Positions 30,001 to 40,900 of a stretch of 64,000 nucleotides of DNA are shown piece after piece; position 1 is the first letter of the stretch; each line of letters starts with the position of its first letter. Source of the DNA: Brienomyrus brachyistius (taxonomy: Eukaryota; Chordata; Actinopteri; Osteoglossiformes; Mormyridae); contig NC_064551.1 of NCBI RefSeq assembly GCF_023856365.1, positions 1,320,501 through 1,384,500 of the forward strand. Direction: 5' to 3'. The notes beneath the pieces were generated by a model, which was given only the letters and a program-made list of their open reading frames with translations, did no database searches and was not told the origin of the DNA. Both the position numbers and the translations under genes were made by a program.

Positions 30001-30734
30001 AGATTCATAGTACTAAAGTAGAAGTTAAACCTGCCCCTGAAATTATAAGCTTGGAGACACCTAAGACAGAGACAGAGGTGACAGCTGACAGAGAGTCAAT
30101 GCCATCTGAGGTATCAACATTAGAGGCAGAACTGACAGCAGATGAAGGCAGACTGCAAGCTGAGATTCCAAAGACTGAGGCAACAGTTGCGTTCGATACA
30201 GAGCTAACTGAATCTGTGATAGAAGTTGCAGATGTAGATGCCATGGCAGACAGAGATATGCTCCAAGTAGACCTTCCTAAATCAGACTCTGATGTCACTG
30301 AGGGTCAGTCAAGAACGCAGACAGTGATAAAAATCAGTGAAGTTTGTTTTACACTGCAAATGGACACAATGCAAGATGAGATTGCAACAGCTGAGGTTAC
30401 AGTCACATCGGGCAGCGAGGTAGTAGAGCCTGAGATATGCCGTCCCTCAACAGAAAGTGAGAGAGTGGAGTTTGAGATAGCAAAGGCCGAGCCTGAAGTC
30501 ACACTTGACATTGTTACACTGAAACCTAGTATAGCTAAGATCGAACCAGATCTCAGACCAGACACAGACGGACTGCAAACTGAGCAGCTAAAGGTCAAGA
30601 TTGATCTCTCATCAGATATTGATAGAGTGACACCTGAAAAATCAGAGACTGACACGGATGTTACACCGGAGAGAGAAACCCTGCTATCAGACATTCCAAG
30701 TCCCAAGGCTGATGTGGTGTCAGGGAGTAAAAGG
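1..30734 (+). repeat. 960-bp coding tandem array, 32 copies plus a 14-bp stub, continuing off the left edge
   Basis: The unit length is exactly 960 bp, so positions 1, 961, 1921 and so on to 29761 are equivalent. Copies differ by scattered substitutions only; I see no indel in any copy. The array stops 14 bases into a 33rd copy, at 30734. Each 320-residue unit resolves into 18 sub-repeats, seventeen of 18 residues and one of 14, with the loose pattern xxVTxDxxxLxxEIxKxE; the short one is TESERVEFEIAKAE. Recurrent variants are GELDR/GGLDR, SEIFSTE/SELFSTE, TPERDTKQ/TPQMDTMQ, IPKTEAT/IPRTEET, IVKIE/IAKIE and DTDGLQ/DTDRLQ. Confidence 0.97.
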
Positions 30735-31952
30735 AAACTATCTATCACCGGAATACAATGCTTTACAATAGAGGACACAGACACTGCAGTCACCGGAATA
30801 CAACGCTTAAAGACAGAGGACACATACACCGTGCTCACTGGAATACAAAGCGTAAAGATAGAGGAGACAGACACTGCGGTCACTGGAATAGCACATTTAA
30901 TTATAGAGGACTCAGAAACCGTCATCACAGGAATACAAAGTTTAAAATCAGAGGACACACACATTGCGGTCACTGGAATACACAGCCTAAAAATAGAGGA
31001 CACAGACACTGCGGACACCGGAGTACGAATCTTACAGATAGAGGACACAGACACTGCGGACACCGGAGTTCGAATCTTACAGACAGAGGACACAAACACT
31101 GCGGTCACTGGAATACACAGCCTAAAAATAGAGGACACAGACACTGCGGTCACCGGAGTACGAATCTTACAGATAGAGGACACAGACGCTGCGGTCACCG
31201 GAGTACGAATCTTACAGATAGAGGACACAGACACTGCGGTCACTGGAGTACGAAGCTTGAAGACAGTGGACACAGACACTGTAGCCACAGGAATACAAAG
31301 CTTGAAGACAGAGGACACAGACACTGCAGTCACAGGAACAATAAGCTCAGAAAAACTTGACAATGAGATTGCCGTTAAAGAAAAATATTTATCATACCAA
31401 CAGGATTCTGAGATGCCAAAGCCTGATTTCACAACTTATGTGGAAGAGGTTGCCAGAGAGCCCAGAGTAGAAGTGCATGGGGAGAGCACTGAGACACTTC
31501 AAGAGGTGCTTTTAGTCAGTCGTAACGTTCACTGGCCTACCACAGTCCAAAGTGTTGAACATGTGGAAAGCCTCAGTACGGCTACTTTACTCACAGATGA
31601 TCCAAGTGTTAGCATAAGTTCCCAGCCAAGGAAAACCCACGCAGAGCAAATGGACTCTGATATCTTGCCAACACAACCCCTTGGAACATGGACTTCCATT
31701 CACAGCATGACACAGCACATCATATCTGAGTCAGCTGACTCGGACTCCTCCAGTCTTGGGCCTGGGTTACCCCAGAGCAGGCCGTGGGACCTACGGCATA
31801 GAGTTGCCCATTTGAGCAGCCTGCAGCCACCTGATCCTGATGCTCAGGAGGATACAGGAAGTGGCAGTTCCAGTCTTCCCACTGCCACTTTGAAAACGGG
31901 ACACACAAAGAGCCAAAAGGGTGTTAACCAAGGCAGCAGCTGTGTGCCGCAG
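1..31952 (+). CDS. syne2: syne2 exon 1 of window: giant repeat exon, 5' end outside window
   Basis: The frame is open from base 3 to a TAA at 31986-31988, with no stop in 10,650 codons. Content is 32 copies of a 320-residue unit rich in Glu, Asp, Lys, Ser and Thr, then 13 copies of a 15-residue unit, then about 200 residues of Ser/Thr/Pro-rich, apparently disordered sequence. No domain, membrane segment or catalytic motif is visible. The first base is already inside a repeat copy, so the true exon start is upstream; a GTG at 48 is not a credible start. I end the exon at 31952, where CAG|GTAACC forms a good donor exactly at a codon boundary and matches the phase of the next exon. The alternative is a separate gene ending at the TAA 36 bases later; an AATAAA occurs near 32423. 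Function is unknown; a flexible or filamentous spacer is an inference. Confidence 0.75.
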
Positions 31953-34900
31953 GTAACCCAGCCTGTCAAACACATTCACACCAAGTAACCCAGTCCAAAC
32001 ATGTCTTAGGAGAAGGCTTTGTGGAAAAAGCCCTTCAGTGCTTGAGTGATTTCAATCATTTCAATGATGACATTAATGTATGACGCAGATTTCACTACAA
32101 GGGCTCCTGCACTTGCCCTCACCCAGAAACTTAATTATTACTTATTGCTGCATCCGAAATCATGCACTTACTTACTAAACAGTATGCCAAAATAGTGCAC
32201 AAAATATATATTAGCGTGTCCGAAACCACAGCAAACACTGGTTAAGTGTACGAAAAGTTCCCAGATGGCATACTCTGTCTGGTCAAAATCCAAAGCGTGT
32301 GAACACTGGACACTAATCGATCCCATAATGCTTGACTTGACTTGTGAGGAAATCAGGAAATGGCGAGCGAAGGTAATGGTGTTTTCAAGTGTGAAGATAA
32401 TTCATATTTGAACTCATATCTTAATAAATGTGATAAAGGTATTGTGTTATGCTATTTTTTCTGTTATGGATTTCTAAAAAGCAGGACGCAAAATTGTCGA
32501 TGTGAAGAGCTGTTCTAGGAAGATAACATTAGCGCGTAACTCTAGCAAATAGAGCTAACTCATAAAAACACAACCACTGATATACAGGACATTCATCATT
32601 AAAGGCCAAAGTCCAGCCGTATAACATGAGATAGTGTGTCCAGAATGTATAAAACGTTCGTATTTGCACACTAAGGAATTGTATTAAATGATCGCTGATG
32701 TAGTGCGTAGTGTGTGGTTTCGGATGCAGCCCAGGTAGCTGTCATGGCGACGTGGCCTAAGGGGCTGTCAGAGCCTCATGGAGTACGTTGCCTCAACTTG
32801 TCGCAGCTTCATAAGTCACTTCCTGCAGCGTGCAAATACAGTAGCACAGGTTATGCGTAGGCTGGTGGCTGTGAGGCTGAAATATGGTTGCTTAGCTGGA
32901 AAGCCTCAATAATTTTTTAAGGTTGCATAAAATGAAGATGGGGTTAAAATGAGGACTATTAAGGCTGTTCTGTATGAAATCTTGCCTAACCAGTAAGTAT
33001 GGCCTATGTAACCTATATAATAATAATCATCATCTCTTTATTAATCCCTGTGGGGAAATTGTCTTTTATGTCTCCCTCAACTTTGTAGAGCAATTTGCTT
33101 GTGAAGGGCAGCCACCCATAGCAGCACCCAGGGAGCTGGGGGTTAAGGGCCTTGGGGCGCCCAGGGAGCTGGGGGTTAAGGGCCTTGGGGCGCCCAGGGA
33201 GCTGGGGGTTAAGGGCCTTGGGGCGCCCAGGGAGCTGGGGGTTAAGGGCCTTGGGGCGCCCAGGGAGCTGGGGGTTAAGGGCCTTGCTCAAAGACCCGCA
33301 GATGTGCTGAGGCTGCGTTTGAACCAGTGACCTTGTGATTACAAGCACACAGGGTTTGCCACCTGAGTCACACACTGCCCATTTACAGGAATCAATATGA
33401 CGTCCCATTCTAAATCCGTTGGATGTGGTATTCATATAAGACATTTCAAGATTCAAGATTCTAGACAATTCTATGCTTCCAGCTTTGTATGAACAGTTGG
33501 TGAAGGACCTATTCCGTTCCTGCAGGACTGTGCAGGAAAGCAAGGTCCATAAAGACGTAATTAAGTGAGTTTGGTGTAGAAGACATTTGACTGGCTTGCA
33601 TAGAGCCCTGACCTCAACTCCTTCAAACGTTTGGAATGAACTAGAATGGATATTGCAAGCCAGACCTTCACATCCTTGTGCCTGACCTCACAAATGCTCT
33701 TCTGGATGAATGGGCAAAAAATCCTACAGACACACTCCAACATCTTGTGGAAAGCCTCCCCAGAAGGGCGACAGCTGTTAGCTGCAAAGGGGGGACCAAC
33801 TCTGTATTGATGCTTATGGATTTAGAATGGGATGTCATAGGAGTTCCTGTATGTTTAATGACCAAGTGCTCCAGTACTTTAGTCTGTATAGTGTATATCA
33901 CATACAGACCTTGTACAAGTATGACAGATATGGAGCTGACTTACATATGACTGCTGTAGACATTGGCGGCGTTTGGCCAGTATGGTGCAGTCTGTGTGTC
34001 GCCATTATAAACCAGTAAGTGTGATCAGAATCACCTCAATGTTTTGGGCCCCTGTTCCCTGCATTCCATTACAGTGTAACTCTCACTGACCCATCCAGAA
34101 ATCCTGTAACCGCAGCCGTGCACGAGTACCATAAATATCCAAAGTTATTTTAAACAGTTGAGTCTGCGGGGGGCAAATTTAAATTTCACGTGACTTCTGT
34201 GGTTTTTCTCCTTTGTCACTCACACTATTTGCATTCAGCATGCAGGGGCAGGGGTGCATGACAGTGCAGATCACATCTAACTGCTTCAGTAGCTTCTGCA
34301 GATTAATGGCTTAGAAATGCCACTTGTCTCTTTTCGCTTATTTTCTTGGGTAAAAACCACAGATGAAACAAGGTCCCCTGCTGAGTCATGGTGACGTCAG
34401 TCGTTTGCCTGCTGCACGGTAGCGGCTTGAACCTGCATAATGAAGGCTGGTTAGATTCCCTCAACTACTGCTTTCCACACATTTCTGCATCCTAATTCTC
34501 TCTTAATGGTTTTTAGATGATTTGTACTCCCTGTATTATGGTCTGCATACATTGGGCACATGATCTTTCTGTACCCCAATGAAGGTCATATTCTCTTGAA
34601 ATGTAACCATAATATGAAAGTTAATGGCAGAAATTCACTTGGAAATGCCACGTGCAGGAACTGTTTCCTTAGAGGTGAAGGTTCGTGTTCCTTCTCAGCT
34701 TAGCTGATGACTACATTCTGAATAGGTTAACCAACAATTCTCAGGAAAAGTTCTGCCCCGGGGACATAGAACCAGAGCTGGATCATGGAGAAAATCTCTT
34801 TGAAGGAAATTTGGGCTTTCTGGTTGCAGAATCAATGGTCCAAGGAAAAACTGCATAATACGATTTTATTTAAATGACGTTGGAAAATGTTTACCTGTGT

Positions 34901-37900
34901 TGATTGCATTTTTAGATTCTTTTGGTTCTAAACAAATGGCAGCGAATAGGGCTATATAGTGCATTAAGGATCTCGTGTGTAAGGATTTTTTCCCCCTCTC
35001 ACAGTACAGTAGCAGTGTAGACTGTCCCGCCTGTACTGAAGGAGTGCGACTGTCCCTCCTATGTACCTGGTATTAGCATAGCACTGACTCTTCTCTGGAA
35101 TCGATTGCTAGTCCTTAGCTCATTTGTGAGACGGGCTGTACACATGCTGGGAGCATGACGGCTGTGAGTATGACTCACACTTTGGTTTTGGCTCCTGCTG
35201 CACCACCCTTAAACCGGTTTAAGGCGGGGAGACACACCCCCATTATAGGCCCCGCCTACTGAATTCTATCCTAACTGCTGAAGAGCTGCACGCCACTACT
35301 CATGTGCGGCTGCTAGATGTTGCAGGCTGAAGCTCGAGCCACAGCAGCGAATGAGAGTGCTTCTGTTTTCTGGGCAGCAATGGGAACGACGTGGGGGTGA
35401 CCTGGTAACAGGGCCAGCAGAGGCAAGGTCAGGGGTGGAGTCGGGGGCGGAGTCAGCCAGTCAGCCCACCATGACGGAGCTGCTGATGGACTGCTTGCAG
35501 CTCGAGAGGCAGGAAGCCAGCAGCAGCATCAAAGGGGTGAGAAAATTCACGTCTGAGCGTCTCTGCTGCAAACTCTGAACCTGTTGTCTTACCTGTCTTC
35601 AATTTGCGTGACAGTCCAACTTTGAAAAATACATTTCATTGCATATTATTCACGCAGCTTATAGCATTGGATGCTGAATGACCTTTATGTAATCTTTCCT
35701 ACATTTTTTTTCATGGATAAGAGTGGTAAAAATCAATAGCTAGATAATTATATTGTCTTTGATATGATGAGATTGCTGGGAAATAGGAAGTGACACCGGA
35801 AATAGGTGTAAGCCAGTGGAGTCTCCAGTGGACGAGGGACACATGGGACACATGGGACAGTCCTCACATGTGTCCATGGGCTATTGAAGCACGCGTGACT
35901 TCTGCTCCTGAGAAATGTGACCAGCTGTGTTGAATTGCAGAGAAGCCCGCTGTGGGACGCAATGGTCTGCATAGATACGTCGCCCAGGAACCAGGAGAAC
36001 CACCTGATCCTGAGCCGTGTGGCATTCAGGATATTATGCTGTCAGAACCAGCCTGCCCGTATCAGCACCACAGCTATGGTCCAACAAGTGGATGAGGCTA
36101 AGGTAGGAGAGCGCCCCCTAGAGTACTGTTTCTCAACCCAGTCCACGGGGCCCCCCGACATTCCACACTGCTGTTCCCTCCGTGCTCCCAACACACCTTC
36201 ACCAAGGAGTGAGGAGCACAGAATTCTTGTTACAGGTGTGTTGGGGCTGGGAGGGAAAAAATGTGGACTGTCTGGGGTCCCTAAGGAAGCTCTGCGCTGG
36301 AGTCTCTGCCCTGTAAACCCTATACCTTACACTGTTTTTTTGGCAGGTATAAATATTGCGTAACTACTTGTTTATAACTTTCTTTGTTCCTGCATTCTAA
36401 GTGTTTTTTAACGATATGCTGGTACTTTGCCAGATGTGTTCTGCATTTGGCTGCAGGCCAAGCCTGATGAGTATTTGGGCTGTGCTGTGTTGTAGGGCTG
36501 TCAGCAGTGGGTGCTCCTGTTGTGTTGCAGGCCTGTCAGCAGTGGGTGCTCCTGTTGTGTTGCAGGCCTATCAGCAGTGAGTGCTCCTGTTGTGTTGCAG
36601 GCCTGTCAGCAGTGGGTGCTCCTGTTGTGTTGCAGGCCTGTCAGCAGTGGGTGCTCCTGTTGTGTTGCAGGCCTGTCAGCAGTGGGTGCTCCTGTTGTGT
36701 TGCAGGCCTGTCAGCAGTGGGTGCTCCTGTTGTGTTGCAGGCCTGTCAGCAGTGGGTGCTCCTGTTGTGTTGCAGGCCTGTCAGCAGTGGGTGCTCCTGT
36801 TGTGTTGCAGGCCTGTCAGCAGTGGGTGCTCCTGTTGTGTTGCAGGCCTGTCAGCAGTGGGTGCTCCTGTTGTGTTGTAGGCCTGTCAGCAGTGGGTGCT
36901 CCTGTTGTGTTGCAGGCCTGTCAGCAGTGGGTGCTCCTGTTGTGTTGCAGGGCTGTCAGCAGTGGGTGCTCCTGTTGTGTTGCAGGCCTGTCAGCAGTGG
37001 GTGCTCCTGTTGTGTTGCAGGCCTGTCAGCAGTGGGTGCTCCTCTTGTGTTGCAGGCCTGTCAGCAGTGTGTGCTGGAGAAGCTTGACGCTCTGCCTAGT
37101 GCAGGCATCGCCCTGGAGACGGTGCATCCCACAGAAAGGCAGTGGAAAGCCATCCTGCAAGATGCCAGTGCTGCTGTGCAGATGAAGGAGGCCCAGATGC
37201 AGCTTGTAAGCCAATATGAAGAGAAGAGGCAGACTGCTGAAGGAGCACTGGCTAAGCTGAAGGTGGAGCTGAAGGCCGCGTGCGGGTGAGCTGGCTGAAT
37301 AAGTTATGGGAGAAATCCACTGCAGTGTAACCCAGCAACAGTGTGTGTGGGTGGATGGATGGATGGATGGACGGATGGATGTTTATTGATTAAATGTATG
37401 CACTTTATTAATCCCAAGGGGAACTTGTTTGTATACAACAACAAAACACATTAAGTGCAGACTCAAGACAAAGTGTGAAGAAAATGCATGCAGGGCAACA
37501 AGGTTGTGTAAAAATGAATAGATAAATATGACTTTATGAGGGGTATGTGATGTACCAAATATTACCCCTTTTTAAGAAGAATTTTAAAGCCCTTTCCATT
37601 ATTTTCTCTCTCCTTTTTCTGGATTTTATTTTGCTTATATACTGTATTGCTCTGTATTTTTCCCGTTTAATATTCTTCTGTTTCTCTGGGAATAGTGACA
37701 CTACGGAATGCATGACACTCCAGGAGGAACAGCTCCGAGGCTTTCTGCAGAACCTGGAGCAGGAGAGCAGCACGATGGCAGCCGTGCTGCAGGTGTTTCC
37801 TCAGGTGTCACCCGTCCTCGATGAGGACGACCGGACTGGGACCCTCATTCAGCTCGAGGACCTGCAGGGACACTGGTGGACACTACAGAGGGTAGCTGAG

Positions 37901-40900
37901 AGGGCCTTGTACCACGCCACAGCCTATGTCCAGGAGTCTGCCACTCTGCTCCGGGAAGCTCAGGACCTTCACAAGCAGCTGAAAGCCCTGCAAGCATCTG
38001 AGCTCTTCCAGTCTCGGAGTGGAAACTGTGCCTCAGTACAACTAGTGTTCTTTGGTGCCACTTTAGCAGCCACTGAATATCAGTATGACAAGCTAAATCA
38101 GCTCTTTGAGGCTCTTAACCAGAGTTTAGCTGGAGAGACGGAGAGGAGGGATATTAGACTAGCCCTCCAGAGCTTGAAGGAGGGACTAGATCTTGTTAAA
38201 ACACAATTGTCAGAGATGTCCATCAGTGTTATCTCTGATGCTTTAAGTAAGATTATGAAGGTGATGCAGGACCACCTCACATGGGCAAAGAAAATGGAGA
38301 TCAAAATCACAGAGAAAATGAGGAAGTTGGATCTTTTCCCAGAGAAAGTTCACCGCCAGATTTTTGAGCTAAAGAAGCTAAAGTGTGAGATCCAAAGTAA
38401 ACAGATCCAGCTAGAATCTCTGGTGGAAGACGTGAAGGAGCTGACCCCCGTCCTGGATGAGAAGGAACTTCCCCCATTGCTTTCCTTAGTGGACACCTTA
38501 AAAGACTTGACCAAGTCAGCAGCGGATAATTCAGTTCGAGCTTTACTGGACGTAAAGCTGAGTTTGCAAATGAAAGAGAAGTTATTTGAGCAAATTACCA
38601 ATGTGGATGCCTGGGTTGCAAAGCATGTAGAAAAAGAAATGACCAGTTGGGCCAACCAACCAGACAGCGAACCTGGCATAGCCAGTAGACTCCGGCATCG
38701 AATGGCAGAGCTGAAAGAGGCAGAGAAACATTCAGCCGTCATCATGACTCTGCTAAATAAGGCTGGAGAAATGGCACCACAGCTCAGCCTTGCTGATAGA
38801 TGCAAGTTACATGACCTACTCATAGACCACCAGGGTACCATTCATGGAATCATCACCTCAGAGAGGAAAGGTTGTCGGGAGCTGGAAGACCTGCGCCAAG
38901 CAAGGGTTTCCTCACTGGAGACATTGGCATCCATTGAGGCAGGACTGAGACAGATAGACTTAGACCTAACTAAGCACAAATTTCCTGTAACTAAAGATTC
39001 TCTCACTATTTTGGAGCATTACAGATACTTACTGCTAAAGCACAGATGGCAAGTGGAGCGGCTGCATCACTGCAAGAGGGATAAGAGGAGGGAGCTGCAG
39101 CGTGTGATGGTGGATTTACAGAAGAAAATTAACAGTCTTGGTCTTCAGGCTGAGGCGCACGGGAAGTATTTGAGCTCCAAGAAACAGATGGAAGACTGGA
39201 GGCAGAACCTGGAGAAACAGGCACTTCAACTGAAGGATGAAAAAATCAGCAAGGTGGAAAGGTTTAGAAGCTGCCACATTCTCTCAGTGCAATTTTCTCT
39301 GACTAAGAACATCTGTCAGGAGGTGACTAATCAACTGAACAACATCTCTCAAGACCTGTACCCATCCCAGCTGAACTCAGAGAGGCAGAAGATCCGGCAC
39401 ACAATGCAGGGCCTAGCCTCATGGGAAATGGCCATCCACAATGATTTGAAGATTCTGGAGAGTGCCCTGCTTGAAGGAAAATGCTATTTTGCTGAGCTCC
39501 ATGCCATGTTAGAGTTTCTCAGAGATGCCCAACATAAGCTAGATCATGCTTTGCCAGTGAGTCCAGATGAGCAAGCTATTGACAGGGAGCTTCTGTGGTG
39601 TTTGAGCATCGAGAAGAGGGCAGAGTCTGGAAAGCGAGCACTGGAGGCTCTGAAATATAGAACGGGAACCAGGCAGGACAAGCTGGAGAGCAAGCATAGC
39701 GAGCTGACAGACTTAATCGAGAAGGTCCTGAAAGAATCTCACTTGCGCACAGTAAGTGACATTTGGTTCCTCCAAACACACTCATCTGTTGTGTGGTGGA
39801 TTGTCTTAATGGTTACACCCTGAAACACATGGATGACTAAGATATGTGTTCCTTGCTTAGGGGAGCCTACACCAGGCGAAGGAGGCCTTGAGGGTTTACT
39901 CTGCAGCCGTCTGTGGGGCTGCTGACTTTTTTCAGGATGCTGAGTCTCAGCTCCTGCCCGTTCTGAGTGAGACCTCAGGCTGTGCAGACGAGCTGCAGTG
40001 CCTTACCGCCGCCTCGGCCTCCCTGACTCAGGGTTTCGGCCATCTCCTCAGCCGGCTGCAGGAGCTTCTACCTCTTCGGACGTGCCTGTCCGTCTCTCAG
40101 GTGGAGCAGATCCATATGTGCGTTATGAGCCACCTGCTGGTCACACTGGCCATGCTCCAGGCACGGGCTCAGCTCCAGCACGAAGCCCTGCAGAGGTAAC
40201 CCCTTCTTCTCTGCTCCTAGTTCACCCAGTGTTTGCTGTATAAATGTTCATTCAGGGTCACCTTGAACAGTTGTTTTCTGTAAAAGGCACCTCCTAAAAT
40301 GTGACTGCCCCATGTTTTGTAATATGTAATGAAAACTGAAGAGGCAGAGGTGGAAAGTTCAGGTTCAGAAAGTAAAAATCCAGACCCAGATTTAGTTTTA
40401 ACCAACTAGTTGAGTTCACTGTGACTGTAACTATACTCCACTGATCTGGATTTTTACTTTCTGGACCTGAACTGTCCACTTCTATCTCCAGTTAATTATT
40501 ATGACCATTCAAACAGTCATCAGCAGAGTGGACACGAAGGGCTCTCAGTTCTGTTCTGATAGAAAAGTGTTGATTTTTTGCTGTTGTGGTAGTAGACCAT
40601 CTTTAGGACATCCTCCTAGCAACTCATAAACAAGCTGTTTACCTAAGTGATTTGAGCTAGATCCAGGTTGTGCTGTTTCACCCTTTACAGCTGTACAAAG
40701 AGGCAGAACCTCTATAGAAAGTCACTTGACGATATCTGCCACCACGTTGAGCACCTTGAGAAGAGCCTCTCAGAATGCGTGTCTCATAAAGTCACGTCTC
40801 TCCAGGAATGTTCAGACCTACAGGAAAAACTGAAGGTAAGCATTAGGTCTGAAAGACACATCTGACGATTGAATAACCTGCCTTTGTATTTCACACTTAT

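Larger units (their letters stand above)
31953..35377 (+). other. Intron 1 (about 3.4 kb), rich in mobile-element remnants
   Basis: It runs from the GTAACC donor to an acceptor ending in tttctgggcag. It contains a MITE-like element, a retroposon tail with a small tandem repeat and a degraded Tc1-like element, all listed separately. From about 33,910 to 35,200 I see no gene, RNA or recognisable repeat. The last 170 bases are GC-richer and hold GC-box-like motifs. Confidence 0.65.

Noticed and set aside
1..30734. CRISPR array or satellite DNA
   Set aside because: Units are contiguous with no spacers, 960 bp long and in one open frame; gene context is vertebrate.
30758..31360. His/Arg-rich 200-residue plus-strand frame
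   Set aside because: Shadow of the 45-bp array in another frame; no start context and lies wholly inside exon 1.
245..31432. About 65 minus-strand frames of 97, 204 and up to 375 residues
   Set aside because: They recur once or twice per 960-bp unit, are Ser/Val/Thr-rich complements of the real array and depend only on the unit having few reverse stops.
33668..34018. Small plus and minus frames around 33.7-34.0 kb as genes
   Set aside because: They are pieces of a decayed Tc1-like transposase region with stops and frameshifts.
36507..37185. Cys-rich repeat proteins in three forward frames
   Set aside because: The 35-bp unit lacks stops in every frame, so long frames arise automatically; upstream part treated as intron, though in-frame extensions by alternative splicing remain possible.
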